Origin: Bacteriovoracaceae bacterium
GTDB taxonomy: Bacteria; Bdellovibrionota; Bacteriovoracia; Bacteriovoracales; Bacteriovoracaceae
NCBI GenBank assembly: GCA_019752535.1
Contig: JAIEMA010000021.1
Span: forward strand, 1-64,000
DNA: 64,000 nucleotides
Reading direction: 5' to 3'
A program made the position numbers and the translations under genes. Below are positions 48,719 to 56,729 of the stretch, one piece after another. The stretch's first letter is position 1. The number at the start of each line of letters is the position of its first letter. The notes beneath the pieces were generated by a model, which was not told the DNA's origin, made no database searches, and was given only the letters and a program-made list of their open reading frames with translations.

Positions 48719-50662
48719 CTATTTTGAGAGGTAAGTGTAGCTCTGCAGGCAATGCTCGTAGAAGTCAGTTAAATCGACCCCTTCTCTAGGGCGAATCTTT
48801 CCGCGCTTCACTTGTTGGTCAATACTCGACTTCATCACAGAGGCCATCGTCTCTGGGTTGTATTGTAGAGTTTTCAGCACCTGATCGGAGCGATTTCCTG
48901 GGATGATTTCTTCGATATAGAAGTCTGTAGGATCATCATCATCACAAAAGACATGCACTTCATTTAAACGTCCAAAGCAATTATGCATATCACCCATGAT
49001 GTCTTGATAAGCGCCAGTCATAAATAAGCCCAAATAGTATTCTTCACCTTCAATTAACTTATGAAGGGGAACAGTATTAGAAGGACCATCTGGAGAGAGG
49101 AAGCAATCAATTTTTCCATCACTATCACAAGTGATGTCGGCAATAGACGCTAGAACCTCTGGCTTTTGGCTTAGGCGATGGATCGGAACGACTGGAAGGA
49201 TTTGTCCAATACCCCAAGTATCTGGCGCAGATTGGAAAATAGAGAGATTGGAGAGGTATTGAGAGGCCATCTGATTTCTAAGCATCAAAATTTCATCAGC
49301 AGGGTATTCATCTTTTTTAGAAAGCTCTACCGCCTGACGGCTGATCTTCCAGAAAAGTGTTTCAACCTTGGCGCGCTCTTCAAGAGAGAGGACACCAAGT
49401 TTAAAGGCACTTTCTGTATCTTCTTTGATTTTCAAAGCATCAGCGTAAACGTCTTTGTAGTTTTTCTCAGAGATATCAGTTGAGATGTCTCTGATGTTAG
49501 AAACTAGCACATGCTCGTTCATCACTTTTTCAGTCTGAAGCTCCGACTTTCCAATTTCAATCGCACCGAAAACGTTTGTGACCACACAAGAATGGTGGGC
49601 CGTCACTTGGCGGCCAGATTCAGAAACAATGTTTGGATGAGGAATATCTTCGAGATCACAAGTTTGCTTTAAAATATAGACCACATCACCGACGTAATCT
49701 TTAAGCGTGTAATTGATAGAGCCGGTGCCATCATAATTCACGCCCACGCCGCCGCCGACGTCAAAGTATTCAAGCTTCGCGCCTTCTTTAACGAGTTTGC
49801 AGAAAATACGCGCGCCTTCCGTGATTGAGTCTTTAATGGTGCGAATATCAGGGATTTGTGAACCGATATGAAAGTGGAAGAGCTTTAAGCAGTGCTCTTT
49901 TCCAATATTTTTCATGTGTCTCACGGCCTGAAGGACTTCAGGAATAGTGAGACCAAATTTAGCGTAATCGCCAGAGGATCCGGCCCACTTGCCGGTACTC
50001 TTTGTCGCAAGCTTGGCGCGAATACCAATCATCGGTTCCACACCAATTTTCTCTGAGAGCTCTAACAATTGAATGAGTTCACTGTATTTTTCGACAACAA
50101 CGATGACTTTTCTTCCAAGCTGAATACCCAAGAGAGCCAGACGCAAGAAGTCTTGGTCTTTATAGCCATTAAGAATGGTGAGTGAATTTTGATTCGTGTT
50201 CATAGCAAGAGCCGCAATGAGCTCAGGCTTTGATCCCGCTTCAAGACCGTAGTTGAATGGAGCGCCAGCGCTCACGATCTCTTCTACCACTTCACGCATT
50301 TGGTTTACTTTGATCGGGTAGACACCCATGTATTGACCATTGAAGCGAGCTTCCTCAATAGTGGCGCGAAAAGTTTTATTAATGTTAGTGACTTGTGAGC
50401 GCAAAATATCATGAAAGCGAATCACCGCTGGAAATGAAAGTTTTTTTGCTTTCATCTCATCGATCACTTCCATCATGTTAATACGAGGCCCGTGAGAGTC
50501 TTTGTTTGGAAGAACACAAAGTTCACCCGTATTATTTATTGCAAAGTAACCTTCACCCCAACGAGAAATTTGATAAACTTCATCAGCAGCTTCGATGTTC
50601 CATTCTTTGTAAGAATCGACGTTCTGAAAACGAGTCGCTGACTGGGCGTAGGTTTGCTTCAC
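48719..50662 (-). CDS. speA: Biosynthetic arginine decarboxylase
   Basis: 647 residues, GTG start at 50662 with AGGAG upstream. PLP barrel signatures: MGVYPIKVNQMREVVEEIVS with the PLP lysine, FNYGLEAGSKPELIAALAMN, LFHFHIGSQIPDIRTIKDSI and VGGGVGVNYDGTGSINYTLK. The C-terminal part has SWGIGQ-like WGIGQILPVVPIHRLSQKP and GAYQDIMGDMHNCFGRLNEV. It decarboxylates arginine to agmatine for putrescine/spermidine synthesis. No speB or aguA is adjacent. Single gene. Confidence 0.96.
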   Translation of the reverse strand: MKQTYAQSATRFQNVDSYKEWNIEAADEVYQISRWGEGYFAINNTGELCVLPNKDSHGPRINMMEVIDEMKAKKLSFPAVIRFHDILRSQVTNINKTFRATIEEARFNGQYMGVYPIKVNQMREVVEEIVSAGAPFNYGLEAGSKPELIAALAMNTNQNSLTILNGYKDQDFLRLALLGIQLGRKVIVVVEKYSELIQLLELSEKIGVEPMIGIRAKLATKSTGKWAGSSGDYAKFGLTIPEVLQAVRHMKNIGKEHCLKLFHFHIGSQIPDIRTIKDSITEGARIFCKLVKEGAKLEYFDVGGGVGVNYDGTGSINYTLKDYVGDVVYILKQTCDLEDIPHPNIVSESGRQVTAHHSCVVTNVFGAIEIGKSELQTEKVMNEHVLVSNIRDISTDISEKNYKDVYADALKIKEDTESAFKLGVLSLEERAKVETLFWKISRQAVELSKKDEYPADEILMLRNQMASQYLSNLSIFQSAPDTWGIGQILPVVPIHRLSQKPEVLASIADITCDSDGKIDCFLSPDGPSNTVPLHKLIEGEEYYLGLFMTGAYQDIMGDMHNCFGRLNEVHVFCDDDDPTDFYIEEIIPGNRSDQVLKTLQYNPETMASVMKSSIDQQVKRGKIRPREGVDLTDFYEHCLQSYTYLSK

Positions 50663-50664
50663 CG

Positions 50665-50711
50665 TGAGGTCTCCTCAAAAAAGTATAGGCACTTTTATAA
50701 GTAAGACCTCA
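50665..50711 (-). promoter_or_regulatory. speA leader hairpin TGAGGTC...GACCTCA
   Basis: On the minus strand, TGAGGTC (50711-50705) and GACCTCA (50671-50665) pair across 33 bases. The right arm lies between the ribosome site and the GTG; inside, AAAAGT and ACTTTT pair as well. If the transcript begins upstream it would form a long hairpin occluding the ribosome site; if not, it is a DNA operator. Confidence 0.5.
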
Positions 50712-50728
50712 ATGTCTGACAAGGGCCT

Positions 50729-50884
50729 CTAGCGTCTCATGGCCGCAGTTTCTACATACTGGGCCAGAAAGCCTCCATGCTGACGGAATTGAGCTTGATC
50801 CTGGCTTTCCTGGCCTTGAGATTGGGTGCCAGTTGCACAGGCACCTAACAGAGTGAGCATAGCGATTAAAAGAACTGCTTTCAT
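50729..50884 (-). CDS. Small lipoprotein
   Basis: 51 residues from ATG 50884, with GGAGG nine bases upstream. Signal MKAVLLIAMLTLLGACATG with lipobox LGAC. The mature part is Gln-rich (GTQSQGQESQDQAQFRQHG). An earlier ATG adds 11 residues without a ribosome site; the other frame (50709-50942) is a shadow. A perfect inverted repeat (50907-50922) lies in the leader. Role unknown. Confidence 0.75.
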   Translation of the reverse strand: MKAVLLIAMLTLLGACATGTQSQGQESQDQAQFRQHGGFLAQYVETAAMRR

Positions 50885-50906
50885 AGAACCTCCCTGTCTT
50901 GTTTTG

Positions 50907-50922
50907 GACCCATCCATGGGTC
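50907..50922. promoter_or_regulatory. 16-bp palindrome GACCCAT-CC-ATGGGTC
   Basis: Perfect 7-bp arms with a 2-base centre, 22 bases upstream of the small lipoprotein ATG. It could be an operator or, less likely with so short a loop, an RNA hairpin. Confidence 0.45.
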
Positions 50923-51041
50923 TCTTGAGAGAGATGTTTCAAGTCTCATGCCAAGTTTAGAGCATGAAATAAGGGCCAGAGAGTAACTCAGGCGGTGACT
51001 TTTAGGGACGCATGGGGCCAAAACGGGGATTTATATAGGAT

Positions 51042-51467
51042 TTATTTACTCAGGAGTTTGAAGTAATACCTCTGCTCATCCATAGACAAAGGTTTGATTG
51101 TTTCGACGTTGGATTTCTTTATGCCTCGAGAGCGGATGACTTCATCATACAGTCTAAGTTTTAGAGTCATGGCCTTACCAACTGTTGTCAGCCACTGGGG
51201 AAAGCTTTGACGGATTTCGACGGCCGGAATTTTTAAAAGTTTAGCTTTTGTTAAGGCCACAATATCTGCCCCTCGTGGACGATTATCAAAGAATGAGAGC
51301 TCTCCAATGTATTCACCTTTGCCAATTTTTGCGATGGCAATGACTTGAGAGGCTTTTCTCACACAAACCAATAGCTCTCCTTCGGTCACCAGAAAGAGAT
51401 CCGTCTCGACATCACCTTCGCGGCAAAGAACATCATCTTTTTTTAGTTCAAGATTAAAAACCTGCAT
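51042..51467 (-). CDS. Stand-alone cyclic-nucleotide-binding-domain protein
   Basis: 141 residues: one cNMP-binding beta-roll. LKKDDVLCREGDVETDLFLV, GELLVCVRKASQVIAIAKIG, GEYIGELSFFDNRPRGADIV contain the phosphate-binding-cassette-like GELS..FxxRPRGA. No DNA-binding domain; a short helical tail (EVIRSRGIKKSN) follows. It may sense cAMP/cGMP or be a scaffold. It lies seven bases downstream of the SGNH-like membrane protein gene. Confidence 0.88.
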   Translation of the reverse strand: MQVFNLELKKDDVLCREGDVETDLFLVTEGELLVCVRKASQVIAIAKIGKGEYIGELSFFDNRPRGADIVALTKAKLLKIPAVEIRQSFPQWLTTVGKAMTLKLRLYDEVIRSRGIKKSNVETIKPLSMDEQRYYFKLLSK

Positions 51468-51474
51468 CTAAGCC

Positions 51475-52593
51475 TCACAGTTTAAGCATTTTCTTTAATA
51501 CGATACCCAACGATTTTGTCGCTTTTTCATAATACAGATCTTGCGGGTAAGTTTCGTCAAAAAAAGTGGTGTTATTGTTCCAATCATTTTCGACAAGACC
51601 AGCAAAATCAAAAAAAGTCACTCTCTGCTCTTGAGCCACTTTTTCAATAATATTGTTTGTAATCGCCGTCGCTCTCCATGGCTTACAGTCAAAAGCAGCC
51701 GCTTTAGTCAGGGCTTCAATCGCTTCAGCTCGCTGACCCACTCGATAAGAGACTTGGCCGTGGAGAAAAAAGATTTCAGCATTACCAATATTAGATTCTG
51801 AGAGCTCTCTAGACATGGAATAAGCCGCTTTATAGTCTTTTTGGCGAATCAGCTCTCTTACGTCGGCTAAACCCTTTATGGATTCTGGTGTTCGAGTCAT
51901 CTCACACGTTTTCTTTGGAGAAATATCGAGATTCACAGGACTGCTCATAAGAATCAAAACCACACCATGATCTTTGGCGAGCTCAACGAGTCGATTCAGC
52001 TCAATTTCAAAAAGAATTAAAGAGAGCTCTAGGCGCGCCTGATACTCCTCATCTGTGAATTCTGCTTCTCTCGCTTTTGGCTCATTCGGGAGAACCTGGC
52101 GAACGATAGGATCGTAAACAACTCTCGCCGATTCGGGCCAAAGCATCATGAGTGTGCGCCAGCGATCATCATAAAAGCGTTTAAAGTTTCTTCGAATGGA
52201 AGGCATTTGGCGCAGAAGAAATTTATCTTCGACAAACTCTTGTGAGCCACCGGTATAGATTAAAACCTTAGGCCACTTATCAAGGTTTTCGAGTTGGCGA
52301 ATTGTTCTATGGATACCAAAGCCATCTGCGGCCAGTACTGCAGTTTTGATTGGCTTAGATAAACCGGTTGAAATTTCAAGTGAGAGACTTTCTTTAAAAA
52401 GACCCATTCTTTCGGCCATTCGATCCCCGATAATTAAAAGGGGGGCGTCCACTGCAATTTTTTCATTCATAGGCCCAAAAGTGTAAGGAGAGGGAATAAC
52501 ACCATTTGGATTGCTCTGGACCCTTTGCCAAAGCCAGAAACCTGAGCCCGCAAAGCCCAAAACCGGTAAAAATATCAGGAGTTTTTTCAACAT
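51475..52593 (-). CDS. Membrane-anchored SGNH-hydrolase-like protein with TPR-like repeat
   Basis: 372 residues. One N-terminal membrane anchor, MLKKLLIFLPVLGFAGSGFW. Then LLIIGDRMAERMGLF, a GDSx-like block but with Arg in place of the catalytic Ser; VLILMSSPVNLDI (strand); and DETYPQDLYYEKATKSLG, where the catalytic Asp...His would be but His is Gln or absent. Between them a TPR-like segment (LRQKDYKAAYSMSRELSESN...FLHGQVSYRVGQRAEAIEAL) is inserted. So the fold is SGNH-like with a probably altered or lost active site. Function unknown. It is 30 bp from a divergent U32 gene. Confidence 0.6.
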   Translation of the reverse strand: MLKKLLIFLPVLGFAGSGFWLWQRVQSNPNGVIPSPYTFGPMNEKIAVDAPLLIIGDRMAERMGLFKESLSLEISTGLSKPIKTAVLAADGFGIHRTIRQLENLDKWPKVLIYTGGSQEFVEDKFLLRQMPSIRRNFKRFYDDRWRTLMMLWPESARVVYDPIVRQVLPNEPKAREAEFTDEEYQARLELSLILFEIELNRLVELAKDHGVVLILMSSPVNLDISPKKTCEMTRTPESIKGLADVRELIRQKDYKAAYSMSRELSESNIGNAEIFFLHGQVSYRVGQRAEAIEALTKAAAFDCKPWRATAITNNIIEKVAQEQRVTFFDFAGLVENDWNNNTTFFDETYPQDLYYEKATKSLGIVLKKMLKL

Positions 52594-52641
52594 CTTAGAT
52601 TCAGTTTAACAAACGCATTCATTTTGGTAAATGAATGCTCA

Positions 52642-53841
52642 ATGAACCATTTTACTCCAGAACTGCTGGCCCCGGCCGGAAACCTCGATAAGCTTAAAAC
52701 CGCCATCCTTTATGGGGCAGATGCTGTTTATTGTGCTGGTCAAGACTATGGACTTAGGGCCGCCGCTGATAATTTCACCCAAGAAGAGCTTGCTGTGGGT
52801 GTGCAATTTGCGCATGAACGGGGAAGTAAGGTTTATGTTGTCCTCAATGGTTTTCTTCACGATGAGGATTTGGCCGGACTTCCAAAATTTATTCAATTCC
52901 TAGACTCAATTAAAGTGGATGCAGTGATTGTCTCTGATCCTGGTGTCGCTCTTTTAGTCAAAGAGCACAGTACTATTCCTCTTCACGTCTCGACTCAAGC
53001 ATCGGTGCTTAATCTTCATGGTGTCAAGGCCTGGAGTGAGCTTGGGGCCACTCGTGTTGTACTAGGACGAGAAGTGACTGTTCATGATGCTGGCACTCTT
53101 CAGCGCACGAGCGGAATAGAAATGGAGATGTTTGTTCATGGGGCCATGTGCATGGCCTATTCTGGGCATTGTGTGATTTCAAATTTCACACAAGGAAGAG
53201 ATTCAAATCGTGGAGGCTGTGCTCATAGTTGTCGCTTCAGCTACGATATCAAATTTGAAGATGGTCAAAGAGAGAGCTCTTTTTTTATGAGCTCAAAAGA
53301 TCTTGAAGGTTTGAGTGTTCTCCCGCGCTTTGTTCAAGAAGGGATAGTCTCTCTAAAAGTTGAAGGACGCATGAAGAGTGAGCTCTACGCGGCCACCACA
53401 ACGAGAGTTTATCGTCAGGCCTTAGACTTCTGGAAAAATCATGGATCTTGGGAGAATGCTCCTTGGATGAAGTGGCAAGAAGAGATGAGAAAGCTTCCTC
53501 ATAGAGATGAAACGACGGCAAGTCTTATCGCCCCTGCTGGAAGTGATTCTATTTATGATGAAAGAGAGCATGTGGATCAATCTTGGGCCATGGCCGGAGT
53601 GATTCTCGCGGCTTCCTCTGAGCGTGGAGTGATGATCGAGTGTCGCCACACTTTTGATCAAACATCTCAACTTGAAGTCCTCACGTTTAAAGGGGATGTC
53701 ATTGAACTTCCGGTTCGTGAAATGTGCGCTCCTGACTTTACTTCAATTGAGAAAACAAAACCTTCAAGCCTTATTCGCTTCCCTTGGATTGAAGGCTTAG
53801 CCGCTGGTCAAGTGATTCGCCTGAAGAAGGTGCGCTCATGA
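52642..53841 (+). CDS. U32 family protein (TrhP/YegQ-like subunit)
   Basis: 399 residues from ATG 52642; an earlier TTG would add six. N-terminus HFTPELLAPAGNLDKLKTAI is diagnostic. The Fe-S motif is EMFVHGAMCMAYSGHCVIS followed by RDSNRGGCAHSCRFSYD, four cysteines. It resembles the tRNA ho5U hydroxylation proteins (TrhP/YrrO) or one member of a UbiU/UbiV-like pair. It overlaps the next gene by four bases, and that gene encodes a related protein. Substrate is probably tRNA uridine-34 or a quinone precursor (inference from family). Confidence 0.9.
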   Translation: MNHFTPELLAPAGNLDKLKTAILYGADAVYCAGQDYGLRAAADNFTQEELAVGVQFAHERGSKVYVVLNGFLHDEDLAGLPKFIQFLDSIKVDAVIVSDPGVALLVKEHSTIPLHVSTQASVLNLHGVKAWSELGATRVVLGREVTVHDAGTLQRTSGIEMEMFVHGAMCMAYSGHCVISNFTQGRDSNRGGCAHSCRFSYDIKFEDGQRESSFFMSSKDLEGLSVLPRFVQEGIVSLKVEGRMKSELYAATTTRVYRQALDFWKNHGSWENAPWMKWQEEMRKLPHRDETTASLIAPAGSDSIYDEREHVDQSWAMAGVILAASSERGVMIECRHTFDQTSQLEVLTFKGDVIELPVREMCAPDFTSIEKTKPSSLIRFPWIEGLAAGQVIRLKKVRS

Positions 53842-54971
53842 AAAGTGTCGTCTATTTAACTCAGGCAAGTGACCTTGATTTATGGCAAAGAAGCGGAGTG
53901 ACGGATGTCATTCTCGCGGTAAAAGATTTCTCTCGCTCTGGGACATTAAGCTTTGAAGAAGCAATCAATTTGAATGAAAAGGCGACGGCCCTTGGATTGA
54001 ATGTCAGTTTTGATTGGGACGCTCTGATGGAAGAGCCGCGCTTTTTAATGCTCTCAAAGAAGTTAAAAGATCATTTCCCTTTTAAAGCTTGCCGAGTCCG
54101 CGACGCAGGAGCTGTCGTTTGGGTCAGAGAGAATTTAAATTGTGATATCCATCTTTTACTTGAATCAGGACATCATAATTTAAAGGCCATCGAGTCTTGG
54201 CAAAAGCGTCTGGGAGCTCGTCTTAAAAGAGTGGCCCTCTCGCCAGAACTTCCTCAGGCCACAATTAAATTATGGAAGCCACAATTGGGTCTTGAGATCG
54301 AAATTCTGGGCTTAGGACCTTTGCTATTATTCCATTCTCCACGTCCACTTCTCTCAACTCTTACTTCAGATAAAAAAGAGGAATGGATCGCTGAAGGCGC
54401 AAGTGAAGAGTCTCCTCATAAGGGCTTTCCTTTAAGAGAGAACTCTCATGGGACATTGATGTATCACCCCAAAGATCTCTCGATTATTGAGCGCTGGAAT
54501 GAAATGCGTGAGGTTGGTATAGATTATGTCCGCTTTGATCATCGCCAGCAAAAGAGTCACGCCATTGTAGGACTATTGGCCACATTCATCTCTCATCCGG
54601 TTGAGAGTACGAGAAATACTCTCAAAGAGAATTGGGATCGTGAGTGGATGAGAGGGTATTGGGATGTTAATAAATCAGATGTCTTGTTTGATAAGCTCAA
54701 AAATCAGAACTTATCTCACAGCTCTCGCCAGTGTGCTGTCGTCCTTGAAGGAAAAAAAGATTCTTGGCTTGCTATTAAAGTCACTGGTTTGAAGCTGAAT
54801 CCACAATCGCAAATTGAAGTGATGAATCCGCAAGGGAAGAGTAAAACGATAAAGCTTCACTGGCTTAAGAATGATGCTTTTCAAAATGTTGAAGAGCTTC
54901 AGATGGGCGAGATCGGTTTTATTCCATGGATTTCTGGATCACCGTCAAAAACAAAAATATCTCTCGTTTAA
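53838..54971 (+). CDS. Degenerate U32-family partner lacking cluster cysteines
   Basis: 377 residues. The region EIEILGLGPLLLFHSPRPLLS aligns with EMFVHGAMCMAYSGHCVIS of the neighbouring protein, but both cysteines are replaced (Leu and Pro), and later cysteines (NRGGC, HSC) are missing. VILAVKDFSRSGTLSFEEAI also resembles the U32 barrel start. It looks like a non-catalytic or differently acting second subunit, comparable in arrangement to TrhP1/TrhP2 or UbiU/UbiV pairs, where both halves normally keep cysteines. The start overlaps the preceding stop (ATGA). Confidence 0.65.
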   Translation: MKSVVYLTQASDLDLWQRSGVTDVILAVKDFSRSGTLSFEEAINLNEKATALGLNVSFDWDALMEEPRFLMLSKKLKDHFPFKACRVRDAGAVVWVRENLNCDIHLLLESGHHNLKAIESWQKRLGARLKRVALSPELPQATIKLWKPQLGLEIEILGLGPLLLFHSPRPLLSTLTSDKKEEWIAEGASEESPHKGFPLRENSHGTLMYHPKDLSIIERWNEMREVGIDYVRFDHRQQKSHAIVGLLATFISHPVESTRNTLKENWDREWMRGYWDVNKSDVLFDKLKNQNLSHSSRQCAVVLEGKKDSWLAIKVTGLKLNPQSQIEVMNPQGKSKTIKLHWLKNDAFQNVEELQMGEIGFIPWISGSPSKTKISLV

Positions 54972-55315
54972 ACTCGAATTTTAGCGTTAGTTTTTCTTAA
55001 GCGCTCGGTTAGCGTTTTGACTAAACCTTGAAACCATGTGGGTTGGGAGAGGAAAACTTTCTCAAAAACATCTTTTGGGATTTCAACAAGCTCACACTCA
55101 GTCACTGCTTTCACACTGGCACTTCTTGGCTCACCATCTAAAAAACTCATCTCACCAACAAGTTCTCCAGAGTAGATGAAACCTAGCTTCACCTCTTCAT
55201 TGCCTTTGCGCTTTAAGACTTCGAGTTGACCACTTTGAACCCAGTACATGGCCGCACTATGCTCACCCTCGCGAATGAGAATATCGTCTTTTTGAATGAT
55301 TTTCTTGGTGGCCAT
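54968..55315 (-). CDS. Stand-alone cyclic-nucleotide-binding-domain protein
   Basis: 115 residues, one cNMP beta-roll: IIQKDDILIREGEHSAAMYW, GQLEVLKRKGNEEVKLGFIY, GELVGEMSFLDGEPRSASVK. No effector domain. Very like the 51042-51467 protein in arrangement. It lies 12 bp downstream of a metalloprotease gene on the same strand. The end overlaps the U32 partner by four bases (convergent). Confidence 0.88.
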   Translation of the reverse strand: MATKKIIQKDDILIREGEHSAAMYWVQSGQLEVLKRKGNEEVKLGFIYSGELVGEMSFLDGEPRSASVKAVTECELVEIPKDVFEKVFLSQPTWFQGLVKTLTERLRKTNAKIRV

Positions 55316-55327
55316 GATAGTCCTTAA

Positions 55328-56269
55328 TTATTTGCTTTTAAAAATAAAGTCATAAATACCTTGAATGCTTGATTCAAGATCTTTGTTTGTTTGAGGAATC
55401 ACTTTCTCTTGTTTTCCAGGCTCACAATCAACCGTGGCACTTTCTTGAGTTGGAGTCACTGTATTGAAGGTAAACTTCTCACCGCGAGCCGATTCCATTT
55501 GTGAAATCATGCGCTCTTCATAAAGAGGATAGATCGTATCGTTTGAAAGAGTTTTCATGATCGAATTCAAATAAGGGCGATAGATTGTTTTATCAAAATC
55601 AGCTGTTCCAGTGCAGTTGCCACCTTCAAAGAGTGCAATCGTATCTTTAAGTTTGTCATCTTCAGTGGTGCCTAAGCCTGAGCCATGAGTGATGGGAGTT
55701 TCTTCCAGGATTTTGCCGCTCCAAGGGATTCTTTCGGCATGCTTGTCGAGGGCTTCTTTTTTATCTGCATAAGGGGGGCTGGTTTTAATGATCGCTGTAT
55801 TAAGTCCAAGCTTTGGGGGTTTACAATAAACTTTCCTCTCTGATTCTGAATAAGTGTATTCATCATCAAGCCCATAGGTGTGAAGCATTTCATGGAGCAT
55901 TGTCGATAGGGGATAATCCTTAGAGGCCACAGCGATTGATCCTCCTGCGCCACCAGTCCCTTTAGAGGTGAATGCAGCGGCGATGTGTCCCCCCAGTTGA
56001 GACTTTCTATTCCAAAGCTTTGAAGTATTGCAGCTGATAATTCGTGGGGCATCTGGTTGATCATTGGAGCAGGCCATCTCGTCAGCCGACATTTCAGAGA
56101 TTTCTACTGCGAATTGATCACCCAGTTTGTTAAAAGGGCTTTTTGATTTGATATATTCCTTAAATTCTTCAGCACGAGCCTTCGTTTCAGGATCGGTGAT
56201 AATGACCATTTTGTAGGGAACAGCATAGGCGAGGGTTGAAAAGAGTAAAGGAAGTATTGCTAATTTCAT
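55328..56269 (-). CDS. Secreted zinc metalloprotease (HExxHxxGxxD type)
   Basis: 313 residues. Signal peptide MKLAILPLLFSTLAYAVP. Zinc motif TMLHEMLHTYGLDDEYTYSE (H126-E127-x2-H130-x2-G133-x2-D136), the extended metzincin-like motif, with DEY after it as in M64 peptidases. Cysteines (MACSNDQ, IISCNTSK, VYCKPPK, GNCTGTA, DCEPGK) suggest disulfides. It should cut proteins in the periplasm or outside, for example prey material. Its start overlaps the stop of the upstream secreted protein gene (ATGA). Confidence 0.82.
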   Translation of the reverse strand: MKLAILPLLFSTLAYAVPYKMVIITDPETKARAEEFKEYIKSKSPFNKLGDQFAVEISEMSADEMACSNDQPDAPRIISCNTSKLWNRKSQLGGHIAAAFTSKGTGGAGGSIAVASKDYPLSTMLHEMLHTYGLDDEYTYSESERKVYCKPPKLGLNTAIIKTSPPYADKKEALDKHAERIPWSGKILEETPITHGSGLGTTEDDKLKDTIALFEGGNCTGTADFDKTIYRPYLNSIMKTLSNDTIYPLYEERMISQMESARGEKFTFNTVTPTQESATVDCEPGKQEKVIPQTNKDLESSIQGIYDFIFKSK

Positions 56270-56670
56270 TTGGCAGATCCTTGTCCTAAAATTTTTCCAG
56301 ACTCAAGCTCAGTGACAGTCATTTTCGCTCTCTTAGCCCAATCAGGCATATGGGATTCAAAAAAGATTTCTTTTGAAGGGCGAGCCCCACCAATAAGTTT
56401 TTTATTTTCGATTGAGTCCCAATATTGATTGAGGGCAATGTGAATATTCCTCTTGAAGATTTGATTTCCAAGCACAAGCTTTAACTCAGCATTGGCACTC
56501 TTTGATTCTGGTAAATCAGAGCAAATCTTTTCTGATTTAAAGTCTTTGAGCCATTCTATTTTTTTTTCTTGAGGGAGCAGACGCCAGCTTGATCTCACCA
56601 TCTCTTGGCAAGCCGCTTGAAGATTGAGTGAAACTAGAAGAAGTGCTCCCCAGCACATAGTAGTTTTCAT
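56266..56670 (-). CDS. Small secreted protein coupled to the metalloprotease
   Basis: 134 residues with signal MKTTMCWGALLLVSLNLQAA. The rest is mixed alpha/beta with basic patches (SSWRLLPQEKKIEWLKDFKS, LGNQIFKRNIHIALNQYW). Two cysteines (ACQEMV, KICSDL). No motif recognised. Four-base coupling to the protease suggests a joint role such as inhibitor, chaperone or propeptide in trans (inference only). Confidence 0.72.
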   Translation of the reverse strand: MKTTMCWGALLLVSLNLQAACQEMVRSSWRLLPQEKKIEWLKDFKSEKICSDLPESKSANAELKLVLGNQIFKRNIHIALNQYWDSIENKKLIGGARPSKEIFFESHMPDWAKRAKMTVTELESGKILGQGSAK

Positions 56671-56681
56671 AGTAAAATTCT

Positions 56682-56697
56682 AACCTCAAACGAGGTT
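56682..56697 (-). other. Weak hairpin between the RlmL-like gene and the secreted pair
   Basis: AACCTC and GAGGTT pair around a 4-base loop; on the minus strand it is followed by AGAATTTT. It could slow transcription between the upstream methyltransferase gene and the downstream secreted-protein genes. Confidence 0.35.
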
Positions 56698-56729
56698 TTT
56701 CCCTAGAGGTGTGTGAATACTGGAGAGAA

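Noticed and set aside
50709-50942. 77-codon frame over the small lipoprotein gene
   Set aside because: The other frame (50729-50884) has a signal, lipobox and GGAGG; this one has none.
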